64,000 nucleotides of DNA from Caenispirillum bisanense (GCF_039523075.1 NZ_BAAAEP010000004.1:1-64000), one strand, 5' to 3'; positions 1-8,832 are shown, counted from the stretch's first letter. Notes: a model not told the origin generated them from the letters alone. Numbers and translations are program-made.

Positions 1-1123
1 CCTGCTGGCACCGGCCGCCGAGGCCGCCTCCGCCCCCTCCCCCGCCCTGGCCGCCACCCTGCGGCGGTTGATGCAGGCGGGGCTGGATGACGTCTATCGC
101 GGCGATCTGGCGCAGGCCCTGGCCGCCGATCTGGTCGCCGCCGGGGCGCCGGTGACCGCCGCCGACCTCGCCGCCCATGCCGCCATCGTCCGCGAGCCCC
201 TGACCCTGCGCCTGCGCGCCGGCACCGCCTGGGCGCCACCGCCGCCGTCGCAGGGGGTGGCGGCGCTGGTGATGCTCGGGCTGCTCGACCGGCTGGAGCA
301 GGGGCCGCAGGCCGGCGGCTTCGACCACCTGCATGCGGTGATCGAAGCGGCCAAGCAGATGACCCTGCTGCGCGATCCGGCGGTGGCCGATCCCGATGCC
401 ATGACGCTGGACGTCGCGCACTTGCTGACGCCGCGCCTGCTGGCCGAGCGGGCGTCGGACATCGTGCCCAACCTTGCCCTCCAATGGCCGCTGCCGCCGC
501 CCGAGGACGGCACCGCCGCCCCCCTGGCGCCACCGCCGGACGAATGCGCCGTCGCCCTGATGGCGGTGGATGCCGCCGGCTGTCTCGCCGTCACCCTGCA
601 GAGCCTCGGCCGGCGGGGCGGCAGCGGCGTGGCGTCGGCGGCCACCGGGGTGGTGATGGCGGCGCGGCCGGGCGGCTTCACCCTGGCCGACGGCTGCCCG
701 CGCCGGCTGGCGCCGGGCAGGCGGCCGTTCCATGCCCTGGCGCCGCTGCTGGAGCGGCTGAAGGACGGCCGCGCCCTGGTGCTGGCGGCCGGCGGCGGCG
801 ATGCCCAGCCGCAGACCCTGGCCCAGCTCTACGGCCGCCTGGTGACCTTCGGCGAGGCGCCGGCGGCGGTCCTGGCGGCGCCGCGCCTGCGGCTCGGCCC
901 GGTGCAGCCCGGCGATGCCGACGACGTGAAGGCGGAAGCCGGCCTGTCGCCGCGCGTCCTCGACGGCCTGCGCGCCGCCGGCCATGCCGTGCGCGACCTG
1001 CCCGCCCGCGACGGTGAAGTGACCGGCGCGGCGGCGGTGCTGGTGGTGGCGGAGGATGGCGCGACGGCGGCGCAGACGGCCGACCCGCGGGCGACGGCGG
1101 GCGCCGCCCTCAGCGCTCGCTGA
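1..1123 (+). CDS. gamma-glutamyltransferase-like protein, 5' end outside window
   Basis: The reading frame is open from the first bases, so the N-terminus lies upstream. The visible 373 residues resemble the Ntn-hydrolase gamma-glutamyltranspeptidase family: VYRGDLAQALA, a segment like the family's large-subunit end, and TLQSLG...GSGV like the small-subunit loop after the nucleophile. Family members autocleave at a Thr about seven residues before a conserved VVD, then use that Thr to cleave glutathione or gamma-glutamyl bonds. Here the corresponding stretch reads DECAVALMAVD (about 539-571), with no Thr; Ala or Cys sits at the expected place. The protein may therefore be a pseudoenzyme or use another residue. 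The gene overlaps the convergent next gene by 14 bp at the 3' end. Family assignment is fairly good; activity is doubtful. Confidence 0.7.
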   Translation, partial: LLAPAAEAASAPSPALAATLRRLMQAGLDDVYRGDLAQALAADLVAAGAPVTAADLAAHAAIVREPLTLRLRAGTAWAPPPPSQGVAALVMLGLLDRLEQGPQAGGFDHLHAVIEAAKQMTLLRDPAVADPDAMTLDVAHLLTPRLLAERASDIVPNLALQWPLPPPEDGTAAPLAPPPDECAVALMAVDAAGCLAVTLQSLGRRGGSGVASAATGVVMAARPGGFTLADGCPRRLAPGRRPFHALAPLLERLKDGRALVLAAGGGDAQPQTLAQLYGRLVTFGEAPAAVLAAPRLRLGPVQPGDADDVKAEAGLSPRVLDGLRAAGHAVRDLPARDGEVTGAAAVLVVAEDGATAAQTADPRATAGAALSAR

Positions 1124-1994
1124 CCAGCCGCGGCTTGGGGTAGGCGCGGGCGGCGGTGGCGGGCGCCGGCGCCGCCCCGGCGCCGGGCGTGAACAGTTCG
1201 CCCTGCGGGGTTTCGTCGCCGCGCCGGTCGGTTTCGCGGAAATACTCCTGGAACAGCGGCTCGCCGAGGATCTCCAGCGCCGTCGACTCCGCTTCCGGCC
1301 GCATGCCCAGCGCCTCCAGCGTCGCCGAATGGGTCTCGACGGCGATCTCGGCGGTCAGCAGGCGTTCGCGCATGGGGTCGTTGGACAGCCGCTCGCGCTC
1401 CTCCTTCAGCAGGAACAGGTAGACGCGGAACAGGCGGAAGGCCTTCTGCCGCGCCTCGGTCAGGGCGCGGGTGGCCTCGTCGGCGCGCAGCTGCTCGGCC
1501 AGCACGCGCTGCTGCAGGCTGTCGTTCTCGCGGGCGAGGCGGTCGCGTTCCGCCTCCAGCTGCATGGCGTTGTCGAACACCATGTCGAACTGCGCCTTCA
1601 GCTCGCGCAGTTCGCTCCGCAGGCGGTCGATGCTGTCGCGCAGTTCCGCCGGGTTGCCGGTGTTGCGGCGGGTGCGGACATAGCGGCGATAGGCGATGAC
1701 GTAAGGCGCGATGGCCTCGTGCTGCAGCGGCTGACGGCTGTCCAGCCCGGTGCGGCCGATGGGCTCGCGGTAGTCGGGGTGGTTGAACAGGGCGCGCACC
1801 ACCTTCGGCACGATCTGCATGAGCGGCGCGTCGGGGATGCCGTCGCAGATGCGCACCCAGCGCTTCAGCGTCTCCACATCCCGCGGGTCGGCCAGCCGCT
1901 GGCCTTCCTTCGCCGCCTCGATCAGGCGCACCAGGAACGCCCGCGACGGATCGCGCGCGGCGTTGGCGGTGCTGCCGCTGTCAGGTCCGCTCAT
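1110..1994 (-). CDS. hypothetical coiled-coil protein
   Basis: I do not recognise a named family. The protein is about 294 residues with a helical N-terminal half and a long charged heptad-like stretch in the middle (runs such as LRSELRELKAQFD and LEAERDRLARENDSLQQR) typical of a coiled coil. A Pro/Ala-rich C-terminal tail follows. No signal peptide or membrane segment is visible, so a soluble cytoplasmic protein is likely. The start was set at the ATG at 1994 because AAGGGG lies six bases before it; an ATG two codons upstream and one at 2054 are also possible. It stands alone between a convergent gamma-glutamyltransferase-like gene and the divergent LysE exporter. Function unknown. Confidence 0.65.
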   Translation of the reverse strand: MSGPDSGSTANAARDPSRAFLVRLIEAAKEGQRLADPRDVETLKRWVRICDGIPDAPLMQIVPKVVRALFNHPDYREPIGRTGLDSRQPLQHEAIAPYVIAYRRYVRTRRNTGNPAELRDSIDRLRSELRELKAQFDMVFDNAMQLEAERDRLARENDSLQQRVLAEQLRADEATRALTEARQKAFRLFRVYLFLLKEERERLSNDPMRERLLTAEIAVETHSATLEALGMRPEAESTALEILGEPLFQEYFRETDRRGDETPQGELFTPGAGAAPAPATAARAYPKPRLVSER

Positions 1995-2210
1995 CCCCAT
2001 CCCCTTGCCAAGCCGCTCGCTCCGGCTGTGCAACGAAACTGCAGGATACCCCAAACGGCGGGGTGACTTCTACCCTGTGGATAAGGGGCGCCGGAGCGAC
2101 GGCCGCCGCCTTTTCCCCATGACGGATGTGTGTTTGGTCTTGAAACCACAGCCGGAAGCGCTTAACTCCACGCCGCCGCCTTCAGGAGAGGCGGCAGACC
2201 CGGAGCTGCC

Positions 2211-2792
2211 ATGCAGGACCCCATCCTTTTCGCCCTTGCCGTCCTCAGCCTGCTGGCGACGCCGGGACCGACCAACACCCTGCTGGCGACCGCCGGCGGC
2301 ACCGTCGGCATCCGCCGCGCCCTGCCGCTGATCGGGGCGGAGGCGGCCGGCTACATGATCGCCATCTGCACCCTCGGGCTGGTCGTCGGGCCGGCGGTGG
2401 CGGCGGCTCCGGCGCTGGGCGTGGCGCTGCGGCTGATGGTCGGGGTGTGGCTGCTGGTGACGGCCTGGCGCATGTGGCACAAGGGCGCCGCGATGATGGC
2501 CTCCCGCGGCACCGTGGTCACCCTGCGGCAGGTGTTCGTGGTGACCCTGCTGAACCCCAAGGCCATCATCTTCGCCCTGGCGGTGGTGCCGTTCGGCACG
2601 GCGCCGGTGCTGCCCTACCTGATCGGATTCTGCGCCCTGACGGCGGTGGTCGCCACCGGCTGGATCAGCGCCGGCGCCCTGCTCGGCCGCGCCCCCGCCG
2701 CCACCGGCCGCCACACGGTGGTGCCGCGGGTGGGGGCGGCGGTGATCAGCGTCTTCGGCCTGCTGCTGGTGACCTCGCCGCTGGTGGGGTGA
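2211..2792 (+). CDS. LysE/RhtB family amino-acid exporter
   Basis: A 193-residue inner-membrane protein with about five to six hydrophobic segments. The N-terminal ATPGPTNTLLATAG matches the TPGP signature of LysE/RhtB translocators, and TLLNPKAIIFALAV in the middle matches the conserved NPK segment. Family members export lysine, threonine, homoserine or related metabolites by proton antiport; the substrate cannot be read from sequence. Length is slightly short for the family (about 205), with a compact C-terminus. It sits alone between two genes on the other strand, without an adjacent LysG-type regulator. Confidence 0.85.
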   Translation: MQDPILFALAVLSLLATPGPTNTLLATAGGTVGIRRALPLIGAEAAGYMIAICTLGLVVGPAVAAAPALGVALRLMVGVWLLVTAWRMWHKGAAMMASRGTVVTLRQVFVVTLLNPKAIIFALAVVPFGTAPVLPYLIGFCALTAVVATGWISAGALLGRAPAATGRHTVVPRVGAAVISVFGLLLVTSPLVG

Positions 2793-2813
2793 GGCGGCGG
2801 CGCGCCGGCAGCC

Positions 2814-5612
2814 TCAGTGCGCCTCCGCCCAGGTGTCGGCGATGCCGGCTTCCACTTCCAGCGGCACCGACAGGCTGGCCGCCTCCTGCATCACCCGCTT
2901 GATGACCGGCACCGCCGCCTCGGCCTCGTCGGCCGGGGCTTCGAACACCAGTTCGTCGTGGACCTGCAGCAGCATCGTCGTCTTCAGCCCGGCGTCGGCG
3001 AGGGCCAGCGGCAGGCGCAGCATGGCGCGCTTGATGATGTCCGCCGCGCCGCCCTGGATGGGGGCGTTGATGGCCGCCCGCTCGGCGAAGGCCCGCATGT
3101 TGGGATTGCGGTCGTTGATGCCGGGGGTGAAGCACTTGCGCCCCATGAAGGTGGTGACGAAGCCGCGCCGCCGCGCCTCCTCCTTGGTCGCCTCCATGTA
3201 GTCGCGGATTTCCGGGAAGCGGGCGAAGTAGGCGTCGATGTAGGCCTTGGCCTCGCCGCGCTCGATCCCCAGCTGCGCCGCCAGCCCGAAGGCCGAGATG
3301 CCGTAGATGATGCCGAAGTTGATAGCCTTGGCGCGGCGGCGGATCATCGGGTCCATGCCCTCCACCGGCACGCCGAACATTTCGCTGGCGGTGATGGCGT
3401 GGATGTCCTGGCCGTCGTGGAAGGCCCGCTTCAGCGCCGCGATGCCGGCCACATGGGCCACCAGCCGCAGCTCGATCTGCGAATAGTCGGCGGAGATCAG
3501 GCGGCAGCCCGGCGTGGCGACGAAGGCGCGGCGGATCTTGCGGCCTTCCTCGGTGCGGATGGGGATGTTCTGCAGGTTGGGGTCCTGCGACGACAGCCGC
3601 CCGGTGGAGGTGACGGTCAGCGAGAAGGTGGTGTGGACGCGCCCGGTGCGCGGGCTGATCTGCTTCACCAGGGTGTCGGCATAGGTGCTCTTCAGCTTCT
3701 GCACCTGCCGCCAGTCCAGCACCCGCGCCGGCAGGTCGTGGCCCTGGGCGGCCAGCTGCTCCAGCACGTCGGCGCCGGTGGACCAGGCGCCGGTCTTGCT
3801 CTTCTTGCCGCCCTGCAGGCCCATGCGCTCGAACAGGATCTCGCCCAGCTGCTTGGGCGAGCCGGGATTGAACGGCTCGCCGGCGAGGCGGTGGATCTCC
3901 GTCTCCAGCTCCGCCATGCGGGCGCCCAGGTCGGCGGACAGGCGCTGCAGTTCCACCTTGTCCACCTGGATGCCGGCCGCTTCCATGTCGGCCAGCACCC
4001 GCACCTGCGGCCGGTCCAGCCCCTCGTAGACGCCGCTCATGCGCTCGGCCACCAGACGCTGCCTGAACAGGCGGTGCAGGCGCAGGGTGATGTCGGCATC
4101 TTCGGCGGCGTAGGTGCAGGCCTTGTCCAGCGGCACGCGGTCGAAGGTGATCTGCCCCTTGCCCTTGCCGCACAGGTCGGTGAAGGAAATGCAGGTGTGG
4201 TCCAGGTGGCGCCTGGCCAGTTCGTCCATGCCATGGCCGGTGGTGGTGCCGTCCAGCACGTAGGACATGACCATGGTGTCGTCCACCGGATCGACCCGGA
4301 TGCCGGAGCGGGCGAGGACGTGCATGTCGTACTTGATGTTGTGGCCGACCTTCAGCACCGCCGGGCTTTCCAGCAGCGGCTTGAGGCGGCGCACGGCCTC
4401 GTCCAGGTCGATCTGGGGCGGCCGGCTGACGGCCGCCACCGCCATGCCGCCCAGCAGGTCGCCCTGACCGTCGGCAGCGGCCGGAACGGCCGGCTGCGCG
4501 TCGGGGTCGACATGGCGCAGCGGGATGTAGCACGCCTTGCCCGGCGCCAGCGCCAGCGACACGCCCACCAGGTTGCCCTCGTGACAGTCGAGCGCATCGG
4601 TTTCCGTGTCGACGGCGATGATGCCGGCGCTCAGCCCGGCTTCGACCCATCGTTCCAGGTCTGCAACGGTCTGGATCAGCTCATAGGTCACGTCCGCCGG
4701 GGCGACAGCGGCGGTGGCGGCGGGCATCAGCTCCGTCGCCTCGCCGGCCGCCGCCGCCAGCTTGCCGAGCATGCGGGTGAGGATGGAGCCGAAGCCGTTT
4801 TCCTTCAGGAAGGCGGTCAGCTTGTCCGGGTCCGGCTTGCGGACGGCGAAGGTGTCGAGCGGCACCTCCACCTCGCAGTCGTCGCGCAGCAGCACCAGCC
4901 GGCGGGAGACGCGGGCCGCCTCGGCATTGTCCAGCAGGTTCTGGCGGCGCTTGGGCTGCTTGATCTCGCCGGCACGGGCGAGCAGCGTCTCCAGGTCGCC
5001 GTATTCGGTGATGAGCTGGGCGGCCGTCTTGACGCCGATGCCGGGCACGCCGGGGACGTTGTCGGTCGGGTCGCCGGCCAGGGCCTGCACGTCGACCACC
5101 TTGTCGGGGCCGACGCCGAACTTCTCCATCACCTCGGCGGCGCCGATGACCTTGTTCTTCATGGCGTCGAACAGGGTCACCTGGCCGTCGTGGACCAGCT
5201 GCATCAGGTCCTTGTCCGACGACACGATGGTCACCTGGGCGCCGGCCTCGCGGGCCTGGCGGGCATAGGTGGCGATGAGGTCGTCGGCCTCGAACCCTTC
5301 CATCTCGACGCAGGCGACGTCGAAGGCGCGCACCGCCTCGCGGATCAGGCCGAACTGGGGGATCAGCTCGTCGGGCGGCGGCGGCCGGTGGGCCTTGTAG
5401 TCGGGATAGAAGTCGTTGCGGAAGGACTGGCGGGCGGTATCGAACACCACCGCGATGTGATCGGCGTCGGTATCGGCGATCAGCTTCATCAGCATCTGGG
5501 TGAAGCCGTAGACGGCGTTCACCGGCGTGCCGTCCGGCCGCGTCATCGGCGGCAGGGCATGGAAGGCGCGGAAGATGAAGCCCGATCCGTCGACCAGGAA
5601 GACGTGTTTCAT
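2814..5612 (-). CDS. polA: DNA polymerase I
   Basis: A 932-residue DNA polymerase I, used in Okazaki-fragment maturation and excision repair. Three domains are visible in order. The N-terminal 5'-3' exonuclease starts MKHVFLVDGSGFIFRAFHA. The 3'-5' proofreading exonuclease has intact motifs DTETD (about residue 340), HNIKYD and YAAEDAD. The polymerase has motif A DYSQIELRLVAH, motif B RRRAKAINFGIIYG and motif C QVHDELVFE. All acidic catalytic residues of both the exonuclease and polymerase centres are present, so both activities should be retained. The start at 5612 is the ATG of the conserved MKHVF; the open frame continues upstream without recognisable protein. It is a single gene. Confidence 0.97.
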   Translation of the reverse strand: MKHVFLVDGSGFIFRAFHALPPMTRPDGTPVNAVYGFTQMLMKLIADTDADHIAVVFDTARQSFRNDFYPDYKAHRPPPPDELIPQFGLIREAVRAFDVACVEMEGFEADDLIATYARQAREAGAQVTIVSSDKDLMQLVHDGQVTLFDAMKNKVIGAAEVMEKFGVGPDKVVDVQALAGDPTDNVPGVPGIGVKTAAQLITEYGDLETLLARAGEIKQPKRRQNLLDNAEAARVSRRLVLLRDDCEVEVPLDTFAVRKPDPDKLTAFLKENGFGSILTRMLGKLAAAAGEATELMPAATAAVAPADVTYELIQTVADLERWVEAGLSAGIIAVDTETDALDCHEGNLVGVSLALAPGKACYIPLRHVDPDAQPAVPAAADGQGDLLGGMAVAAVSRPPQIDLDEAVRRLKPLLESPAVLKVGHNIKYDMHVLARSGIRVDPVDDTMVMSYVLDGTTTGHGMDELARRHLDHTCISFTDLCGKGKGQITFDRVPLDKACTYAAEDADITLRLHRLFRQRLVAERMSGVYEGLDRPQVRVLADMEAAGIQVDKVELQRLSADLGARMAELETEIHRLAGEPFNPGSPKQLGEILFERMGLQGGKKSKTGAWSTGADVLEQLAAQGHDLPARVLDWRQVQKLKSTYADTLVKQISPRTGRVHTTFSLTVTSTGRLSSQDPNLQNIPIRTEEGRKIRRAFVATPGCRLISADYSQIELRLVAHVAGIAALKRAFHDGQDIHAITASEMFGVPVEGMDPMIRRRAKAINFGIIYGISAFGLAAQLGIERGEAKAYIDAYFARFPEIRDYMEATKEEARRRGFVTTFMGRKCFTPGINDRNPNMRAFAERAAINAPIQGGAADIIKRAMLRLPLALADAGLKTTMLLQVHDELVFEAPADEAEAAVPVIKRVMQEAASLSVPLEVEAGIADTWAEAH

Positions 5613-5668
5613 GGCGCTCGCCCTTCTCGCGTGTCGCGGCAAAACCGAAAGCCGGCGGGCGGGGCTGC

Positions 5669-5693
5669 AGCGGGGCCGCGCCCCGGCCCCGCT
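5669..5693. other. GC-rich perfect hairpin between polA and the zinc-finger gene
   Basis: AGCGGGGCC and GGCCCCGCT form a nine-base perfect stem around a seven-base loop. It lies downstream of the zinc-finger gene and upstream of polA on the minus strand. There is no T-run on either side, so it is not a standard intrinsic terminator; it could slow or stop transcription with Rho, or be a simple repeat. Confidence 0.45.
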
Positions 5694-5737
5694 GGGGTAC
5701 TCAGGCGGTGGGACGGCGGCGCGGCGGCCGCGCGTCG

Positions 5738-5938
5738 TCAGTGCTGCACGATGGCGGCGGTGGCGGGCTCGCCCGCCTTCAGCACGTAGTGGCGGCTGCA
5801 GTAGGGGCACACCACGTCGCGGGTTTCCGGCTTGATGTGCAGCCACACGCGCGGATGGCCAAGCGCGCCGGAGCCGCCGTCGCAGGCGACGTCGTTGGTG
5901 GTGACTTCGATGGTGTCGGACATGCCCTGCTGCGTCAT
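5738..5938 (-). CDS. zinc-finger domain protein of the NDUFS6 type (zf-CHCC)
   Basis: A small 66-residue protein with the C-H-C-C arrangement of the zf-CHCC domain: Cys19, His28, Cys44 and Cys47, in the segment GHPRVWLHIKPETRDVVCPYC. This is the bacterial relative of mitochondrial complex I subunit NDUFS6, found as a short free-standing gene in Alphaproteobacteria. By homology it may take part in complex I, but that is inference since no nuo genes are near. The start at 5938 has a good ribosome site (AGAAGAGG); a second Met five codons later is less well placed. It is divergent from the ABC ATPase gene. Confidence 0.85.
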   Translation of the reverse strand: MTQQGMSDTIEVTTNDVACDGGSGALGHPRVWLHIKPETRDVVCPYCSRHYVLKAGEPATAAIVQH

Positions 5939-6117
5939 TGCCTCTTCTCTCTGTGCCCGGGCGGCCGCGGCCGCGCGCAAAAGGATGGCGGATGATGCCC
6001 CGACCGTCGCCGCCGAATCAATGGGGGACTCGACCGCGGCGCCGCCCTGGACCATATAGGAGCCTTGGCGGCGCCCGTCCGCCCGCCCCACCGCGCCCTC
6101 CTGCCGCCTGCGAGACC

Positions 6118-7125
6118 ATGCCCCGCGACCTGCCCCCCGCCAGCCTGCCCGCCCCCGACAACGCCATCGAGATCGCCGGCCTCACCAAGGTCTACCGCGG
6201 GCGCTTCGGCCAGGGCGAGAAGCGGGCGCTGAAAGGCGTCACGCTTTCCATCCCGCGCGGCTCGTTCTTCGGGCTGCTGGGGCCGAACGGGGCCGGCAAG
6301 TCGACCCTCATCAACATCATGGCCGGGCTGGTGACCAAGACCGCCGGCACGGTGCGCATCTGGGGCGCCGACATCGACCGCGAGGAACGGCAGGCGCGGC
6401 TCGCCATCGGGGTGGTGCCGCAGGAACTGAACCTCGACCCCTTCTTTACCCCGCGCGAGCTGCTGGAGGTACAGGCCGGCCTCTACGGCGTGCCGAAGGC
6501 GGAGCGCCGCACCGACGAGATCCTCGCCCTGGTCGGCCTCACCGACAAGGCCGATGCCTATGCCCGCACCCTGTCGGGCGGCATGCGGCGGCGCCTGCTG
6601 GTGGCCAAGGCCATGGTCCACGCGCCGCCCATCCTGGTGCTGGACGAGCCTACCGCCGGCGTCGACATCGAACTGCGCCAGCAGCTGTGGGAACAGGTGA
6701 AGGAGCTGAACCGCAAGGGCACCACCATCCTGCTCACCACCCACTACCTGGAGGAAGCGCAGGAACTGTGCGACCGCATCGCCATCATCAACCATGGCGA
6801 CGTGGTGGCCTGCGAGCCCAAGGACACGCTGCTGCGCCGGCTGGACAACAAGGCCCTGCACGTCACCGTGCGCGAGAGCCTGACTGCCCTGCCCGCCCCC
6901 CTGGCGGCCCTGGCGCCGGAGATGCAGGGGCCGCACCGGCTGGTGTTCCGCTTCCGCCCGTCGGAAACGGTGATGGGGGAAATCCTTGATGCCCTGCGCG
7001 CCGCCGGGCTGACGGTGCTCGACCTGTCGACGGAAGAGGCCGACCTGGAGGACATCTTCCTGCAGCTGACCAGCGCCGGCCCGGCCGGTGCCGCCGCCGG
7101 ACCGCGGGACGCGCAGCGGGCATGA
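6118..7125 (+). CDS. ABC-2 type transporter ATP-binding protein
   Basis: A 335-residue ATPase subunit of the DrrA/NodI/CcmA-like ABC-2 class. It has Walker A GPNGAGKST, Q-loop VVPQE, signature LSGGMRRRL, Walker B ILVLDEPTAGVD and switch H in TTHYLEEA, all intact. The C-terminal 100 residues are an accessory domain typical of drug, polysaccharide or lipid exporters. No ABC-2 permease follows: the next gene is a hydrolase starting in a 4-bp ATGA overlap, so the partner must be encoded outside this window. The start is the only Met ahead of the conserved IEIAGLTKVYRG, with a weak ribosome site. The substrate is unknown. Confidence 0.88.
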   Translation: MPRDLPPASLPAPDNAIEIAGLTKVYRGRFGQGEKRALKGVTLSIPRGSFFGLLGPNGAGKSTLINIMAGLVTKTAGTVRIWGADIDREERQARLAIGVVPQELNLDPFFTPRELLEVQAGLYGVPKAERRTDEILALVGLTDKADAYARTLSGGMRRRLLVAKAMVHAPPILVLDEPTAGVDIELRQQLWEQVKELNRKGTTILLTTHYLEEAQELCDRIAIINHGDVVACEPKDTLLRRLDNKALHVTVRESLTALPAPLAALAPEMQGPHRLVFRFRPSETVMGEILDALRAAGLTVLDLSTEEADLEDIFLQLTSAGPAGAAAGPRDAQRA

Positions 7126-8126
7126 GGCGGGCGGCGCTGCTGCTGGCGGTGGCGCTGGCCGCCGCCGCGTTGCCGGCCTGCGCGCCGTCGCTGCTGCCGG
7201 CCGGTCCGCTGGCCGCCGCGCCGGCGCCGCCGGTGGCGGCCGACGATGCCTTCCTCACCGCCGACGGCTACCGCCTGCCGGTGCGGCGCTGGACGGCGGC
7301 CGGCGAGCCCCACGCGGTGGTGCTGGCGGTGGACGGCTTCAACGACCATTCCGCCTCCTTCGAGGGCACGGGCACCTCGCTCGCCAACCTTGGCATCGAC
7401 GTCTGGGCCTATGACCAGCGCGGCTTCGGCGCCGCGCCGGGACGCGGCCTGTGGGCGGGGGCGGAGGTGCTGGCCGCCGACGTCACCGCCTTCAGCCGCG
7501 CCCTGCGCCAGCGCTACCCCGGCCTGCCGCTGGTGCTGCTGGGGGAAAGCATGGGCGGCGCCATCCTCATCGCCGCCGCCACCTCCGACGATCCGCCGCC
7601 GGTGGACGGCATCGTGCTGTCGGCGCCGGCGGTGTGGGCGCGCGAGACCATGCCGCTGCTCTACCGCGCCACCCTGACCTTCGCCACCTACACGGTGCCG
7701 TGGCTGACCCTGAGCGGCCGCGGCCTCGGCTTCATGCCGTCGGACAACATCGAGATGCTGCGGGCGCTGGGGCGCGACCCGCTGATCATCCGCGAGACGC
7801 GGGTGGACACCATCGCCGGCCTGGTCGACCTGATGGACCTGGCGCTCGACAAGGTGGACGAGGTGCCGGGGCCGGTGCTCTACCTCTACGGCGCCCGCGA
7901 CGAGATCGTGCCGCGCCCTCCCACCGCCCGCGCCATTTCCACCCTGCCCGACCGCGGCGACCGGGTGCGGGTGGTGTATTACGCCGACGGCTGGCACATG
8001 CTGCTGCGCGACCTGCAGGCGGAGCGGGTGCATGCCGACATCGCCGCCTGGATCGACCACCCTTCCCTGCCCCTGCCCTCCGGCGAGGAATTGCCGCCCG
8101 ACGCCGCCCTGCCGCCGGCCGACTGA
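7122..8126 (+). CDS. alpha/beta hydrolase (lysophospholipase/monoacylglycerol lipase-like), probable lipoprotein
   Basis: A 334-residue serine hydrolase. The N-terminus has a charged start, a hydrophobic Ala/Leu run and LPAC, which resembles a lipobox, so the mature protein may be lipid-anchored in the envelope. The nucleophile elbow is GESMGG, the acid is probably the Asp in YGARDEIVP, and the His is in DGWHMLLRD; this triad layout is that of the Hydrolase_4 (monoglyceride lipase) group. The start codon overlaps the stop of the preceding ABC ATPase (ATGA), so the two are cotranscribed and translationally coupled. A link to lipid export or turnover is inference. Confidence 0.83.
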   Translation: MRRAALLLAVALAAAALPACAPSLLPAGPLAAAPAPPVAADDAFLTADGYRLPVRRWTAAGEPHAVVLAVDGFNDHSASFEGTGTSLANLGIDVWAYDQRGFGAAPGRGLWAGAEVLAADVTAFSRALRQRYPGLPLVLLGESMGGAILIAAATSDDPPPVDGIVLSAPAVWARETMPLLYRATLTFATYTVPWLTLSGRGLGFMPSDNIEMLRALGRDPLIIRETRVDTIAGLVDLMDLALDKVDEVPGPVLYLYGARDEIVPRPPTARAISTLPDRGDRVRVVYYADGWHMLLRDLQAERVHADIAAWIDHPSLPLPSGEELPPDAALPPAD

Positions 8127-8202
8127 CGGCGCCGCCGGCGAGGACCGCTTGCGCCGCCGGGGGTACGGCCTTACATCCTGCTGCGCCACCCATTTTTCGC
8201 GG

Positions 8203-8231
8203 TTGGCAAAGGCGCGCCGGGCTTGTATGGT
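8203..8231 (+). promoter_or_regulatory. sigma-70 type promoter for tRNA-Arg
   Basis: TTGGCA (8203-8208) and TATGGT (8226-8231) are separated by exactly 17 bases and end 20 bases before the tRNA 5' end, the normal layout for a stable RNA promoter. Confidence 0.7.
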
Positions 8232-8251
8232 CCGGTCCTGTGTTCTCCGCT

Positions 8252-8328
8252 GGACCCGTAGCTCAGCTGGATAGAGTGTCGCCCTCCGAAGGCGAAGGTC
8301 GCGCGTTCGAATCGCGCCGGGTCCGCCA
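8252..8328 (+). tRNA. tRNA-Arg (anticodon CCG)
   Basis: A 77-base cloverleaf. The acceptor arms GGACCCG and CGGGTCC pair fully, the discriminator G and CCA tail are encoded, the D-arm starts GCTCAGCTGG, the anticodon loop is CTCCGAA giving anticodon CCG (codon CGG), and the T-arm contains GTTCGAATC. CGG is expected to be a frequent Arg codon in this GC-rich genome. It has its own promoter upstream and an intrinsic terminator six bases downstream. Confidence 0.97.
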
Positions 8329-8334
8329 GATTAG

Positions 8335-8370
8335 AAAAACCCCCGCCGGTCCTGCCGGCGGGGGTTTTTT
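8335..8370 (+). terminator. intrinsic terminator of tRNA-Arg
   Basis: AAAAACCCCCGCCGG, a four-base loop, then CCGGCGGGGGTTTTTT: a long GC stem extended by A-T pairs and followed by a T-run. Confidence 0.9.
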
Positions 8371-8454
8371 GTTGCCTCACACAGGTTGATCCTTACGATG
8401 ATGCTCGCCTGCCGCGAGTATTTTTGTCGTTGGCGGCGCAGCCCCTTGCGAACC

Positions 8455-8832
8455 ATGACCCAAAGGGTTACCTTGGAACAGCCACCTGAGCGTCTGGTCA
8501 CGGTTGTCGAAACCCGCGCCTACCTCGTGCGCGCTGCCGATCTGCTGACGGAGGCCGAGCGTGAGGATCTGAAGGCGATGCTCGCGGCCGCACCGGAGTG
8601 CGGCACCCTGATCCGTGGCACCGGTGGACTGCGCAAGGTACGGCTGGCGTTGCATGGGCGCGGCAAGAGCGGTGGGGCGCGAACGATCTATTACTACCGC
8701 AACGACTCCATGCCGCTGTTCCTGCTGTCCATCTACGCCAAGAACGAGAAGGACAATCTATCGGCCGCAGAACGGGGCAAGCTTGCCGATCTGGTCGGGC
8801 TGATCGTCAAAACCTACGGGAGAAGGTCATGA
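8455..8832 (+). CDS. RelE/HigB-like toxin of a type II toxin-antitoxin pair
   Basis: About 125 residues. The core VVETRAYLVRAADLLTEAE, GTGGLRKVRLALHGRGKSGG and IYYYRNDSMPLFLLSIYAKN is that of the RelE-like mRNA-interferase family with the conserved GRGKSGG basic loop. Such toxins cleave mRNA, often on the ribosome. The gene precedes its antitoxin and overlaps it by 4 bp (ATGA), the higBA order. The start is uncertain: an ATG at 8455 is used; a TTG at 8473 with AAAGGG five bases upstream would give a length closer to the family; an ATG at 8386 is less likely. Confidence 0.82.
   Translation: MTQRVTLEQPPERLVTVVETRAYLVRAADLLTEAEREDLKAMLAAAPECGTLIRGTGGLRKVRLALHGRGKSGGARTIYYYRNDSMPLFLLSIYAKNEKDNLSAAERGKLADLVGLIVKTYGRRS

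Noticed and set aside
5669..5693. Intrinsic terminator for the zinc-finger gene
   Set aside because: The stem is strong, but there is no T-run on the minus strand; it is listed only as a hairpin.
2817..5789. A 990-codon frame on the + strand antisense to polA
   Set aside because: It is the complement of a fully conserved polA; long antisense frames are expected at this GC content and the peptide has no recognisable domain.
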